A stretch of DNA of 64,000 bases from an uncultured Clostridia bacterium (GTDB taxonomy: Bacteria > Bacillota > Clostridia > Christensenellales > Borkfalkiaceae): positions 1 through 64,000 of the forward strand of contig CAJOMP010000002.1 in the NCBI GenBank assembly GCA_905235785.1, read 5' to 3'. Positions 9,616 through 19,494 of the stretch are shown here, one piece after another. The notes under the pieces were generated by a model. That model ran no database searches. It saw nothing but the letters and a program-made list of their open reading frames with translations, and had not been told where the DNA came from. Position 1 is the first letter of the stretch, and the number at the start of each line of letters is the position of its first letter. Both the position numbers and the translations under genes were made by a program.

Positions 9616-10764
9616 CTAACTCCTTTGGTCTTTTACGTAATAATCGTACGCGTTTAACGTTTCCGCGTAAATATACTCTTTTTTATTTATAAGATGCGCG
9701 ACTTCTTCTTTTAAACACAGCCGAAAACAACTTTCAAAGTCTTTTTCGTACTCCGCACGAAGTTCTTCCACCCCGACGTAATTTCTCCCCTTTTCTATCA
9801 TATCCGCGACGAATATGAGTTTGGAAAGAGTACTCATTTCCGCCTTGCCCGAAGTGTGATACCTTATTGCGTCCAAAATTTCTTTATCGGTAACGCCCAA
9901 AACTTTTTCGGCGACGAACGCGCCCAAAAACGCGTGTACGACGGGCGGCGGAACGTCGCTCGGCAACGTAAAGTCGGCGTAAGCCTTATAATCGTCATAC
10001 TTTGCGCAATCGTGAAGAGTGGCGGCAATTCTCACTTTCTCGTAATCGAGTTTAAGTTCCTTGGCTTTTTTAAGCGCGCAAACGATAACGTTCGCCGTGT
10101 GAATTATCCGTTTTTCGGGCAAACGTTCCGAAATGTACCGCTGATACAAATCGGGGGCGTAAACTCCGTTTTCTTTTATATACGCAAAAACTTCGCTATC
10201 TATCCCCTGCGGTTTTATGCCGAACGCGAGATACGTCCTTATCTCCGTCGAAGAAACGGTTTTGCCGACGTAATTTAGCACCGTAAAATCTTTTCCGAAA
10301 ACGTCGGAAAAATATTCTCTTTCCGCTTTCACGTCGAACTCGTAACCTTCGCGGCGGCAAACTACGATTTTTGCCGCTTTAAGTATCCTTTCGGGATTTT
10401 TCCACGTTTTGAAATCTTTAAGCATATCGCCGCCGACGAGCATAAATATCTCGGCGCCTTGATACAGACTCTTGAAATGCTCGGCGGTAATATACGAATA
10501 ACTTTTACCTTCGTTTAAAAGTTCAAAATCGGAAATTTCCGCTTTCTCTACGCCCTTAAAGGCGATTTTAAGCATATTTATCCTGTCCGCGCTTTTTGCG
10601 GGCAAAACGTTTTTATGCGGCGGAAGAAACGTCGGCACTATAAAGATTTTATCGAGTTTAAGTTCGTCTATGGCAGAGATTGCCGTTTTTACGTGCTCGG
10701 TGTGCACGGGGTTAAACGTTCCGCCGAAAATCGCTATTCTTTTCACGGAAACATTATGACACAA
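9616..10764 (-). CDS. nadD: Fused nicotinate-nucleotide adenylyltransferase (NadD) and HD-domain YqeK-like hydrolase
   Basis: N-term IAIFGGTFNPVHTEH...SSTEIR; C-term AATLHDCAKYDDY...AIRYHTSGKAEMS (HD); non-ATG start likely (TTG or GTG). Confidence 0.92.
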   Translation of the reverse strand: MCHNVSVKRIAIFGGTFNPVHTEHVKTAISAIDELKLDKIFIVPTFLPPHKNVLPAKSADRINMLKIAFKGVEKAEISDFELLNEGKSYSYITAEHFKSLYQGAEIFMLVGGDMLKDFKTWKNPERILKAAKIVVCRREGYEFDVKAEREYFSDVFGKDFTVLNYVGKTVSSTEIRTYLAFGIKPQGIDSEVFAYIKENGVYAPDLYQRYISERLPEKRIIHTANVIVCALKKAKELKLDYEKVRIAATLHDCAKYDDYKAYADFTLPSDVPPPVVHAFLGAFVAEKVLGVTDKEILDAIRYHTSGKAEMSTLSKLIFVADMIEKGRNYVGVEELRAEYEKDFESCFRLCLKEEVAHLINKKEYIYAETLNAYDYYVKDQRS

Positions 10765-10837
10765 TTTCCGCGGAAAAGCAATCGTTTAATAAAAACACAG
10801 TATAAAATAAGCCTTTAACGTCAATAATTTTTACGTT

Positions 10838-11605
10838 ATGAAAATTTCTTTGTCAACCGCGCTCGACGCCGTGTTTTATTTGCTTGCGGGTTTTGCGCTT
10901 TCGTTTATCGTTATTAACTATTTTCTGCCGCGACCCGCGTCTTACGTTCTCGCCGCCACTTTCGCAATTATTTTTACCCTTTTTGCCGTAAAAATATCCT
11001 TGGACAAAAAACGGAAGAATTTTTCTTCCGAAAAAAAGGAAAAAATATACGGCGGCGCAATGAACGCGCTTAATCTGATGGACGAAAAAACGGTTATCGA
11101 ACTTTTCGACAAGGCTTTTAAAAAAGAAGGCTATTCCACCGAAAAAAAGAGCGGCGGGATATTTATCTGCGAAAAAAACACAACGGCATTTTTTAAATTC
11201 GGTTTCGATAAAGTTACTAAAACCGACGTCGTCAAATGTTTCAATAAAATAACGAAAACGCGTAAAGCGGAAATATATGCCGAAACCTTTTCCGAAGAAG
11301 TAAAAGACTTTGCCGCGCGATTCGGCGGAAAAATAATTTTAAAAGACGGCAAAACCGCTTTCGCTCTTCTCGAAAAGCACGCCCTTTTGCCCGAAGTAAA
11401 CGCGAGTTTTGACAGCGCGGAAAAAAAGAAACTCGACTTTTCCCGCCTTTTAAATAAAAAAAGAGCCAAAAGTTATCTCGCTTTCGGTCTTTTATTCACG
11501 TTGTTAAGTTATTTCGCGCCGATAAAAGGCTATTATCTCGTTTTCGGCGCGGCGTTTTTGGTGCTTTCGCTTATTCTCCGTTTATTCGGAAAACCCGCGG
11601 CGTAA
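10838..11605 (+). CDS. Membrane protein with a central soluble domain between two TM pairs
   Basis: Two N-terminal and two C-terminal TM stretches flanking an alpha/beta domain (FDKAFKKEGYSTEKKSGGIFIC...). Confidence 0.6.
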   Translation: MKISLSTALDAVFYLLAGFALSFIVINYFLPRPASYVLAATFAIIFTLFAVKISLDKKRKNFSSEKKEKIYGGAMNALNLMDEKTVIELFDKAFKKEGYSTEKKSGGIFICEKNTTAFFKFGFDKVTKTDVVKCFNKITKTRKAEIYAETFSEEVKDFAARFGGKIILKDGKTAFALLEKHALLPEVNASFDSAEKKKLDFSRLLNKKRAKSYLAFGLLFTLLSYFAPIKGYYLVFGAAFLVLSLILRLFGKPAA

Positions 11606-11634
11606 AACCCGTCGCAAGCACCGTTTACCATCCA

Positions 11635-11928
11635 TTAAAACTCGATATGTTTTACCTTGTCGTTTATTGAGCGGCGGTAAAATACGAGTTTTTTGCCCGT
11701 TGCCGACACAAATTCCGCAGGCAAGCGCCTTGCTATCTCTTCGCCGACCGACTTTACGTCTTCGCCCGAATTTTCAAGCACGGTAATTTTAACGAGTTCC
11801 CGCTTTTCTATCGCGTTATTTACGTTATCCAAAAAACTCTCGGTAATTCCCATTTTCCCGACTTGCGTTATAGGGTCTATCGTCTGCGCGAGCGACCTTA
11901 ATTTCGCCCGCTGTTTGCTTGTAAGCAT
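11635..11928 (-). CDS. yhbY: YhbY/CRM-domain RNA-binding protein
   Basis: LTSKQRAKLRSLAQTIDPITQVGKMGITESF. Confidence 0.94.
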   Translation of the reverse strand: MLTSKQRAKLRSLAQTIDPITQVGKMGITESFLDNVNNAIEKRELVKITVLENSGEDVKSVGEEIARRLPAEFVSATGKKLVFYRRSINDKVKHIEF

Positions 11929-11957
11929 ATTTTAACTCCTTTTTATGCGTTTTCAGT

Positions 11958-13217
11958 TTAGTCTATGAGTTCAAATTCTTCGCCGCCGATTATAACGGTC
12001 GATTTATCGGTCGCGCCCATTTTGCGAAGTTCCGCTATAACACCCCTGTCTTTTAATACCTTTTGAAGGTATGCGAGCGAATTCATGTCGTCCATAACCA
12101 CGTTGCGTTTTAACACGTCTACGAGCGTGCCGACAACTACGAACGTTTCGCCTTCTTTTAAAATCTCGTAAGACAGTCTTTCGGGTTTAACGTAATTGAA
12201 TTCTTCAAATTCCATCGGTTTAAGGGGCGGAAGATCGACGAGAATATCGTAAATGCATTTTTTGAGTTCATCAAGCCCGGCGCCCGTTAAAGCGGAGACC
12301 GCAACCACTTTTTTCCTGCCGAGTTTAGATTTAAACTCTTTGAGTTTTTCGTCCGCGCCGAAGTAATCGGTTTTGTTTGCTACGACGATTTGTTTTAATT
12401 TTGAAATACCCGCGCCGTATTTTTTCAGTTCGGCGTTAATTTTAAGATAGTCGTCATACGGGTCGCGACCTTCCGAACCCGCCACGTCTACCACGTGAAC
12501 GAGCATACGCGTTCTCTCGATATGCCTTAAAAATTCCGTACCGAGCCCCGCGCCTTCCGACGCGCCTTCGATAAGCCCCGGGATATCCGCTATAAGGAAA
12601 CGGTTATCGTAATACTCGCACACGCCGAGATTCGGCGAAAGGGTGGTAAAATGATAATTCGCTATTTTTGGCGCGGCTTTCGTCAACTTGCTGAGAAGTG
12701 TTGACTTGCCGACGTTCGGAAATCCTACGAGCCCCACGTCCGCTATGGTTTTGAGTTCTAAAACGACCTGTTTCGTTTCGGTCTTTTCGCCCGTCTGCGA
12801 AAAATGCGGCGCGTGCCGCCGTGAATTCACGAATTTGGCGTTGCCCTTGCCGCCGTCGCCGCCTATAAGCACCGTCTTTGTCTGTCCGTCGGTAAACATA
12901 TCCGCGATAATGTTCCCCGTCTTTTTATCCTTTATAACCGTGCCGAGCGGCACTTTAATAACGAGATTTTCGCCCGACTTTCCGAAACAGTTTTTAGGTT
13001 CGCCCGCCGCGCCGCTTTCCGCTACGTATTTGGTTTTATAATAAAAATCCGCAAGCGTCGTCAGCGTTTTGGTGGCGGTAAAAATTATATCGCCGCCCTT
13101 GCCGCCGTCGCCGCCGTCCGGTCCGCCGCCCACTTTGCCTTTAAAATGCATAAAGGACGTGATGCCGTTGCCGCCGTCGCCCGCTTTTATTGTTATTACC
13201 GCTCTGTCAACAAACAT
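11958..13217 (-). CDS. obg: GTPase Obg/CgtA
   Basis: MFVDRAVITIKAGDGGNGITSF, GFPNVGKSTLLSKLT, DIPGLIEGASEGAGLG; OCT domain at C-terminus. Confidence 0.96.
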   Translation of the reverse strand: MFVDRAVITIKAGDGGNGITSFMHFKGKVGGGPDGGDGGKGGDIIFTATKTLTTLADFYYKTKYVAESGAAGEPKNCFGKSGENLVIKVPLGTVIKDKKTGNIIADMFTDGQTKTVLIGGDGGKGNAKFVNSRRHAPHFSQTGEKTETKQVVLELKTIADVGLVGFPNVGKSTLLSKLTKAAPKIANYHFTTLSPNLGVCEYYDNRFLIADIPGLIEGASEGAGLGTEFLRHIERTRMLVHVVDVAGSEGRDPYDDYLKINAELKKYGAGISKLKQIVVANKTDYFGADEKLKEFKSKLGRKKVVAVSALTGAGLDELKKCIYDILVDLPPLKPMEFEEFNYVKPERLSYEILKEGETFVVVGTLVDVLKRNVVMDDMNSLAYLQKVLKDRGVIAELRKMGATDKSTVIIGGEEFELID

Positions 13218-13219
13218 TT

Positions 13220-13849
13220 TTATTTTACCCTGAAATTTTTTTCGCAAAGCGCGCTCACGGGGCACTCCTTGCAATCAGGCGATTGAGACTTACAGAAACT
13301 TCTGCCGAGATAAATAAGATAATGGTGCGACCTGCTCCAATCCTTTTCGTCGATTACCGCCATAAGTTGCTTTTCCGTATTGAGAACGTCTTTCGCGTTC
13401 GCAAGCCCAAGCCTATTCGACACCCTGAAAACGTGCGTATCCACCGCGATGGCGTTGCCGTGAAACGCCACGCTGTAAACGACGTTCGCAGTCTTTCTGC
13501 CGACCCCCGCAAGACTTCTTAAATCTTCTAAATTGTCGGGAACTTTGCCGCCGAATTTGTTTATGATATCGTTGCTCGCGGAAATGATATGCTCCGCTTT
13601 CGTCTTATACAGTCCGCAAGAAAAAATATATCTTCCGAGTTCCTGCGGCGTAAGCATTATCATTTTTTCGGGAGTATCGTATTTTTCAAACAATACTTTC
13701 GTAACTTTATTCACCCGTTCGTCCGTGCATTGCGCCGATAAAATGACCGCGACAAGCAGTTCGTACGGCGTACGGAAAGTAAGGGCGGGCTTGTCCGCGA
13801 AAATTCCCGCAAGCGTTTCGACAATTCGGGCGGCTTTTTCTTTTTCCAT
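13220..13849 (-). CDS. nth: Endonuclease III
   Basis: LAGVGRKTANVV, VDTHVFRVSNRLGL, Cx6Cx2Cx5C-type Fe-S cluster near the C-terminus. Confidence 0.95.
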   Translation of the reverse strand: MEKEKAARIVETLAGIFADKPALTFRTPYELLVAVILSAQCTDERVNKVTKVLFEKYDTPEKMIMLTPQELGRYIFSCGLYKTKAEHIISASNDIINKFGGKVPDNLEDLRSLAGVGRKTANVVYSVAFHGNAIAVDTHVFRVSNRLGLANAKDVLNTEKQLMAVIDEKDWSRSHHYLIYLGRSFCKSQSPDCKECPVSALCEKNFRVK

Positions 13850-13919
13850 AAGTCTACCGCGTAAAAAATTTTCTTAATTATCTTAACACATACGGAAACT
13901 TTTTTACAAGTGTTTTTCG

Positions 13920-14177
13920 CTAAATACTTTTAACCTGCCGTCTTGCGCCGACGGTTTTTACGAGAAAAAACCCCGCAAAACTCGAATACGCCGTTATTCT
14001 GACCGCCGACTTTGCCGCGGCAAAGTCGTTTACGTTTATTCTCACCGAAAGTCCGCAACCAACGCCCGCTTCTTTCGGCGTGTTTATTATCTGACAGTAC
14101 GTTCCGCTTTTTCGCAAAAATTCCGCGTACCTTACGGTGTGCGCGCGGGATTTAAACGATATAACAATGTATTCCAT
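13920..14177 (-). CDS. DUF3343 family protein (putative Se/S carrier-like)
   Basis: SRAHTVRYAEFLRKSGTYCQIINTPKEAGVGCGLSVRI pattern; divergent from a cysteine-desulfurase-family gene. Confidence 0.8.
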   Translation of the reverse strand: MEYIVISFKSRAHTVRYAEFLRKSGTYCQIINTPKEAGVGCGLSVRINVNDFAAAKSAVRITAYSSFAGFFLVKTVGARRQVKSI

Positions 14178-14245
14178 AAAAAACTCCTCCTTTGCATAAA
14201 AGGAAAATCTCCTTTATAAAATAATATTAAAATACGTTTATTTTT

Positions 14246-15366
14246 GTGAAGGGGTTTATTATGATATATTTAGACAACGCCGCAACGGGCGGGTTTAAAG
14301 TGCACGCGGCGGTTTCCGCCGCGGAAAGCGTTATTAAGTTTCTTTCCGCAAATCCCGGGCGTAGCGGGCACAGACTTTCGCAAACGGGCGCTAAAATCGT
14401 AGCCGAGTGCCGCGAAGTTTTATCAAGCGGCTTTAACGCCGACCCTGCCCGCGTGATTTTTACCAAAAACTGCACCGAAGCGCTGAACACCGCGATTTTC
14501 GGGTTGCCGCTTAAAGGAAAAGTCATAACCACCGTTTTAGAACACAATTCGGTACTGCGCCCGCTTTACCAACTCGCGCGGGAAAACAAAATAGAGTTGG
14601 AAATTTTACCGACAAACGATTTCGTCCGCAATTTACGCGAAAAAATCACCGCGGAAGTTTCCGCTATCGTAACCACCGCCGTATCCAACGTAACGGGCGA
14701 AGAATTACCCGTCGACAAAATAGGCGCAATCGCGAAAGAACACGGAATATTTTACATAGTGGACGGCGCGCAGGGCGGCGGGCATATACCCCTTTCGGTA
14801 AATGGACAGAATATTTCCTGTCTTGCGCTTGCGGGGCACAAAGGGCTGGGCGGGATAATGGGTAGCGGCGCTCTTATTTTAGCGGAAGACGTCGACATTG
14901 CGCCGTTAACTTTCGGCGGAACGGGCATCGATACGTTGAAAATATGCCCGCGGAACTCCCCGAACGGCTCGAAGCGGGTACTTTGAATTTACCCGCCATC
15001 GCTTCGCTTTTAGAAGGCGCAAGACATACTTTCAGAAACTTTACGCATTTCGGAAAAATTCTTTTATCGTACACCGAAAGGCTTATAAACGGACTTTCGG
15101 AAATTCCCGCCGCGACTGTATACTCGAAACCTAATCCCGCGGGGATAGTTTCATTTAAAATTGACGGCATAAGCAGCGAAGACGCGGCGGATATATTGAA
15201 TTCCGAATACGACGTGGCGGTACGCGGCGGATTTCATTGCGCCCCGCTTATGCATAAAGCGCTGGGCACGGAAAAAGAAGGCTTGATAAGAGCAAGCCTT
15301 TCCGTACATAATTCCGTAAACGAAATAGATTATTTTATCAAAGCGATAAAGCGGATGCGCGGTTAA
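14246..15366 (+). pseudogene. Cysteine-desulfurase-family class V aminotransferase split by a frameshift (ORFs 14246-14986 and 14944-15366)
   Basis: ORF1 has YLDNAATGGFKV, NPGRSGHRLS, PLP-Lys region ALAGHKGLGG, LTFGGTGIDTL; ORF2 continues in another frame MPAELPERLEAGTLNLPAIASL...RGGFHCAPLMHKALG. Confidence 0.85.
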
Positions 15367-15656
15367 ATCTTTTTTAACTCTTCGGCAATTTTTTTAAGGT
15401 ATTTACGCTTTCTGTCGTCAAGCGCCGGCGATAAAAGGTTGACAAATCCGTCTATTTCCGCGTTTGAAAGAGTACCTGCGCGTTTGCCCTTCTCGGCTTC
15501 ACGGTAAATTGCGCGCAACAGGTCGTTCTGATTTTTTCCGTCGAAGTTTTTGGCTATCCGCGAAACCGTGTCGAAAAGTCCGTTAGACCCCGTATTCGTG
15601 TTGCCGCTTTCGGGCTTTTTACCGGCGTTTTTTGCGTAACTGCTGAAATCTTCCAT
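15363..15656 (-). CDS. Small conserved-looking protein of unknown function
   Basis: 97 aa; charged helical C-terminus; convergent with the aminotransferase. Confidence 0.6.
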   Translation of the reverse strand: MEDFSSYAKNAGKKPESGNTNTGSNGLFDTVSRIAKNFDGKNQNDLLRAIYREAEKGKRAGTLSNAEIDGFVNLLSPALDDRKRKYLKKIAEELKKI

Positions 15657-15728
15657 TTTTATCCCCTTTAAAAATTTTTTTCAATAATATTTTATGCGCG
15701 TCATATAATATAATGTCAGGGGTTTATA

Positions 15729-16025
15729 ATGGATATTTCGGATATGATAAAAAATCTGCTGTCTGACGGGGGCTTACAAAAACTGCTGCCCGTTCTGAAC
15801 GTTTTGCGCGAAAATTCTTTCGATATAAAAAAAGTCCTGCAAAACCTTTCGCCGGAATCGGTTATGCAAGTGTTTCAGTCTTTTATGTCGCAAAACAGCG
15901 ATAAAGACAAAGCGGAACAAGAGTTTGCGGGATACCCCGTCGGAGTTTCCGCAATAGCGAACGTTGCCGATAAAGAGATAGTTTACGTTTTAAACAGGTA
16001 TTTAAGTTCCGAAAATTCCTTTTAA
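15729..16025 (+). CDS. Small protein of unknown function
   Basis: 98 aa with plausible upstream signals (aggggtttataATG). Confidence 0.6.
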   Translation: MDISDMIKNLLSDGGLQKLLPVLNVLRENSFDIKKVLQNLSPESVMQVFQSFMSQNSDKDKAEQEFAGYPVGVSAIANVADKEIVYVLNRYLSSENSF

Positions 16026-16041
16026 TCTCGGATTATAAATG

Positions 16042-16071
16042 CGCCGCCGCCCGAAATATCGGGCGGCGGCG
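16042..16071. terminator. Bidirectional terminator
   Basis: cgccgccgcccgaaatatcgggcggcggcg. Confidence 0.75.
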
Positions 16072-16100
16072 AGAATATATATCTTGATCAAATTTTACCG

Positions 16101-17552
16101 TCAATGCAAAACCGCGTTCGCGCGCGCTATCGCTTTCTCGTCCCCGACGCAGTTGTCGGGATTATATTGCCATATCCCGCAATCCTGTACGTCGCGCCAG
16201 GTAAGCGGCCAAAAGATCCTTGCGGTGGTCAGTTTAAGCGCCCCGCCCGATTTTAACTTGTAAGTGGTTTGCATTATGCCTTTTCCGTAAGTGCAAAAAT
16301 ATCCGCGTGCTTGATGATGTTCGGTAAGTATAAGCCTGTCGTCTATATTGAAACTTGCGCCTTTATACATGTCCCTATCGCCGTAGTCGGATAGCGCGCC
16401 GATAAGACACTCCGACGCGGACGCCGTACCCGTATTCGCTATCACGGATATATCGGTCAACCAACCCGCAAACTTGTTCGCGGAAGTAGAATAATGATTG
16501 TCAGCATCAAAATCGTCCGTCGATTTTTCCCTTACTTTAACAATACTTATATTTTCAGCCCCGTCGTTGTTTACGATATAAGACGCTATGTCTAACATAA
16601 CGTTTATCAAACCGCCGCCGTTGTTTCTTAAATCGAGAATAAGTTTTGTCTTCTCTCGCGTATTCATAAATTCCAGCGCGGATGCAAACTGCGCCGCCGC
16701 GTCCCCTTCGAACTCGTACAGTTTTATATACGCGGTATCGTCGTCAAGCGCAGGTATGCTGTTTGCGATTTTTTCGGCGTCGGTTTCGGGTTCTCTGCCC
16801 TTAAATTCCTTTTCGCCCGTTATTTCGTCTTCTTCCGTAGAAAAATAATAATAAGTTCCGTTATCTTTATACTCGACGTAAGAAACGGTGTAATTGTCTT
16901 TTAAAAGGGTAAATTCGAGAATTTCGTCGCCACGCCGAACTTTTAATTCTACTTCGTCGCCTACTTTAACCCCCGCGAAAAAGTCGTTAACCACGCTTAA
17001 AACGCTTATCGTCTCTTCGGGGCTTTTGCCTTCGTTATAATTTTCGACGTAACTTGAAAAGTCCGTGTATTCCGTTTCGCCTTTAAATTTTCCCGCAACG
17101 AGTGTATCCCCCGCAAGCACGCCCTTTTTATACGCGGAAGAATTAAGATACACCTTCACAACGGAAACGGCTTTTCCTTCCGCATTTTCGGAAAGACCTA
17201 TTCCGACGCCCGAATATCTGCCTTTATCTTCTTCGAGAATCTTGGCGTATTCTTGCGGCGAATAGTATTTAGCATACTTATCTTCCTTTAACACGACGTT
17301 AACGAAAATTTCGGCAAGTTCGTCCGACGTATACTTTTCGGCATAAACCCCGTAATTACGCGCAAGTTCCAAAACTTCGTTCAATTTTCTCGCCGCTTCC
17401 GTGTCGGTTACGCCGCGGACGAAATAACCAATAAAAAACGTTATTATAAACACCGCGGCAACGATAACGGAAATTATAGCGTTGCGGTTTATCCTTTTAC
17501 GTTCTTCGTTAAAATTATCGCCTTGCTTATTTTCTCCGTTCATATTTATCAC
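16101..17552 (-). CDS. S41 family (C-terminal processing) peptidase, membrane anchored
   Basis: N-terminal TM, PDZ-like region, LILDLRNNGGGLINVMLDIASYI, NTGTASASECLIGAL (Ser nucleophile). Confidence 0.88.
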   Translation of the reverse strand: MINMNGENKQGDNFNEERKRINRNAIISVIVAAVFIITFFIGYFVRGVTDTEAARKLNEVLELARNYGVYAEKYTSDELAEIFVNVVLKEDKYAKYYSPQEYAKILEEDKGRYSGVGIGLSENAEGKAVSVVKVYLNSSAYKKGVLAGDTLVAGKFKGETEYTDFSSYVENYNEGKSPEETISVLSVVNDFFAGVKVGDEVELKVRRGDEILEFTLLKDNYTVSYVEYKDNGTYYYFSTEEDEITGEKEFKGREPETDAEKIANSIPALDDDTAYIKLYEFEGDAAAQFASALEFMNTREKTKLILDLRNNGGGLINVMLDIASYIVNNDGAENISIVKVREKSTDDFDADNHYSTSANKFAGWLTDISVIANTGTASASECLIGALSDYGDRDMYKGASFNIDDRLILTEHHQARGYFCTYGKGIMQTTYKLKSGGALKLTTARIFWPLTWRDVQDCGIWQYNPDNCVGDEKAIARANAVLH

Positions 17553-18577
17553 CTTACCAGTTTTAATATTATCGTTATCATCCTGAAAGTTATAGCGTCG
17601 GGTATCTTGCGGATATTGAGCCCCGTAGCCTTTTCGATTTTATCCAGCCTGTAATTTAGCGTGTTTCTGTGAAGATAAAGTTTCCGCGCCGTTTCGCTTA
17701 CGTTAAGGCTGTTTTCGAAAAATTCTTCCGCCGTACCGACCATTTCTACGTCCTCGAAAATCTCTCTCGCAGACGGGTCTAAAAGCATTTCGAGATATTC
17801 CGAAAGTTTGAATTTCGGCAAATCTTCGAGCATTTTGACCATAATAAATTCTTTAAAAGAGTGCACGCCCGAACGGCGGTTTACGGTATCGTTCATACGT
17901 TGGGCGGATATCGCCTGCCCGAAAGAAGACGCCAAATCCGCGGCGCTTTCCACCGTGCCGCCTATAAATATGCCCACGCTTATGCCCGTTTCTTCGTACA
18001 CCGATTGCGCCAAAAACTCCGCGTACTCGGCAACGGAACGGTATTCTCCGTTTTCTTCGTCTAAAAACCTGACGAGCGCGCAAAGTCCGTCGTCTAATTC
18101 GCATACAAAGTCCGAACTGCCTTCGGTGTACCCGTTTACCACGTTATATACGTCGTGTTCTTTGCCGCTGCTCATTGAAATAAGCATCGCGCAAGCCTTG
18201 CCGTTTCGGAAATACTTTTTAGCGTATTTTTTTATGGTATAATAACTCGCTTCGCCGAACAGCACGGATTTGAAAAATTCTTCTTTCGACAGATTGCTTT
18301 TTGCGTAAGACTGCTCCGCAAGTTCGCAAATCAGATACGCGTAGTTTTTCGACGCGGAATTAACGCCCGCTATCGCGCCTATATAATTTTTGTTTTTATA
18401 TCTGAACCTGAAAAGCGTTCGCGATCTGTCCGCGTCCGCATAAGTGCCGTCGAAATCCAAACGTACGTTTCCCTTATCTTCGCCCACGATAAACTCGCCC
18501 GTTTCCGAATACACGTCGAGCCCTATGCCCGTATTGTCGCGGATATTCCCCGCAAAAGCGATTATCTCGTTTTCCAT
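17549..18577 (-). CDS. PucR/CdaR-type transcriptional regulator
   Basis: C-terminal HTH: FFENSLNVSETARKLYLHRNTLNYRLDKIEKATGLNIR. Confidence 0.85.
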   Translation of the reverse strand: MENEIIAFAGNIRDNTGIGLDVYSETGEFIVGEDKGNVRLDFDGTYADADRSRTLFRFRYKNKNYIGAIAGVNSASKNYAYLICELAEQSYAKSNLSKEEFFKSVLFGEASYYTIKKYAKKYFRNGKACAMLISMSSGKEHDVYNVVNGYTEGSSDFVCELDDGLCALVRFLDEENGEYRSVAEYAEFLAQSVYEETGISVGIFIGGTVESAADLASSFGQAISAQRMNDTVNRRSGVHSFKEFIMVKMLEDLPKFKLSEYLEMLLDPSAREIFEDVEMVGTAEEFFENSLNVSETARKLYLHRNTLNYRLDKIEKATGLNIRKIPDAITFRMITIILKLVR

Positions 18578-18642
18578 ATAAAATTTTCTCCGATATCCGT
18601 TGTAAATAAAAAGCGTTTAACCGAACAGTTTTCCGCCGCGGT

Positions 18643-19494
18643 CTATATTGCCGAAAAGCCCATGACCATATACCCCAAAGCCACGGCTAAAACGTATTGC
18701 AATCCTATTATAAGAAAGGCTTTTTTGTAATTCTTTTTGCTCTTTAAAAGTATCAGTATGCCTATACCGGAATTCGCCGCAAGTCCCGCTATAAGCCCCG
18801 CAAAACCAAGGACGCCGCCGTTAAACGCCTGCGCCAGAATTATCGAAGAACCGCAATTCGGAATAAGCCCGATAAGCGACGCGATAATCGGTTGCATAGG
18901 CGCGCTTTTATCCATAAACGCCGTGATACGGTCTTCGCCTAAAAGATATATCGCCGTTCCGAGCGCGACATTTATCGCCAGCACGTAAACAAACGTTTTT
19001 ACCGCGTGGTAAAGCGGATGCAAAAAATATTTGTCGAATTTCTTTTCGTGATGCTCGCCGCACTCGATACAATCGTCCTTTTCGGGACAGATATGCGCGG
19101 CGTCGCGCTTTGCGAGCAAAAAATTGATTATTTCGCCTACCGCTATCGCGTAAACGATTTTTATCGCGATAAGCAATATTACGTCGACGGCTTTCGCCCC
19201 GCCCGTCAAAAGTATAATCACGCCTTCGTCGCTTATGGAAAGAAACGCCGCTATTAAAGTACCTATTTTAATCAGACCTTTGTCGTATAATTTCGCGCAC
19301 ATAACGGCAAACCCGCACTCGGGCACAGCGCCGAGCGCCCCCGCGACGCATGGCGCGAAAGGTCCGCTTAATATCCTTTCGATATTTTCCTTACTTCCGG
19401 CGTTTTCGATAACTTCCATAAGGATATATATTAAAAGGATAAACGGAAAAATTTTAAGGCTATCCAAAGCCGCGTCGAGCAATACTTCCCACAT
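18643..19494 (-). CDS. Putative 10TM metal exporter / putative manganese transporter (ArsP_2-like)
   Basis: Duplicated GAVPECGFAVMCAKLY / GLIPNCGSSIILAQAF half-repeats; Cys/His linker HICPEKDDCIECGEHHEKK. Confidence 0.85.
   Translation of the reverse strand: MWEVLLDAALDSLKIFPFILLIYILMEVIENAGSKENIERILSGPFAPCVAGALGAVPECGFAVMCAKLYDKGLIKIGTLIAAFLSISDEGVIILLTGGAKAVDVILLIAIKIVYAIAVGEIINFLLAKRDAAHICPEKDDCIECGEHHEKKFDKYFLHPLYHAVKTFVYVLAINVALGTAIYLLGEDRITAFMDKSAPMQPIIASLIGLIPNCGSSIILAQAFNGGVLGFAGLIAGLAANSGIGILILLKSKKNYKKAFLIIGLQYVLAVALGYMVMGFSAI

Noticed and set aside
14930-14950. Programmed -1 ribosomal frameshift in the aminotransferase
   Set aside because: No slippery heptamer with good re-pairing and no evident downstream stimulatory structure; indel is simpler.
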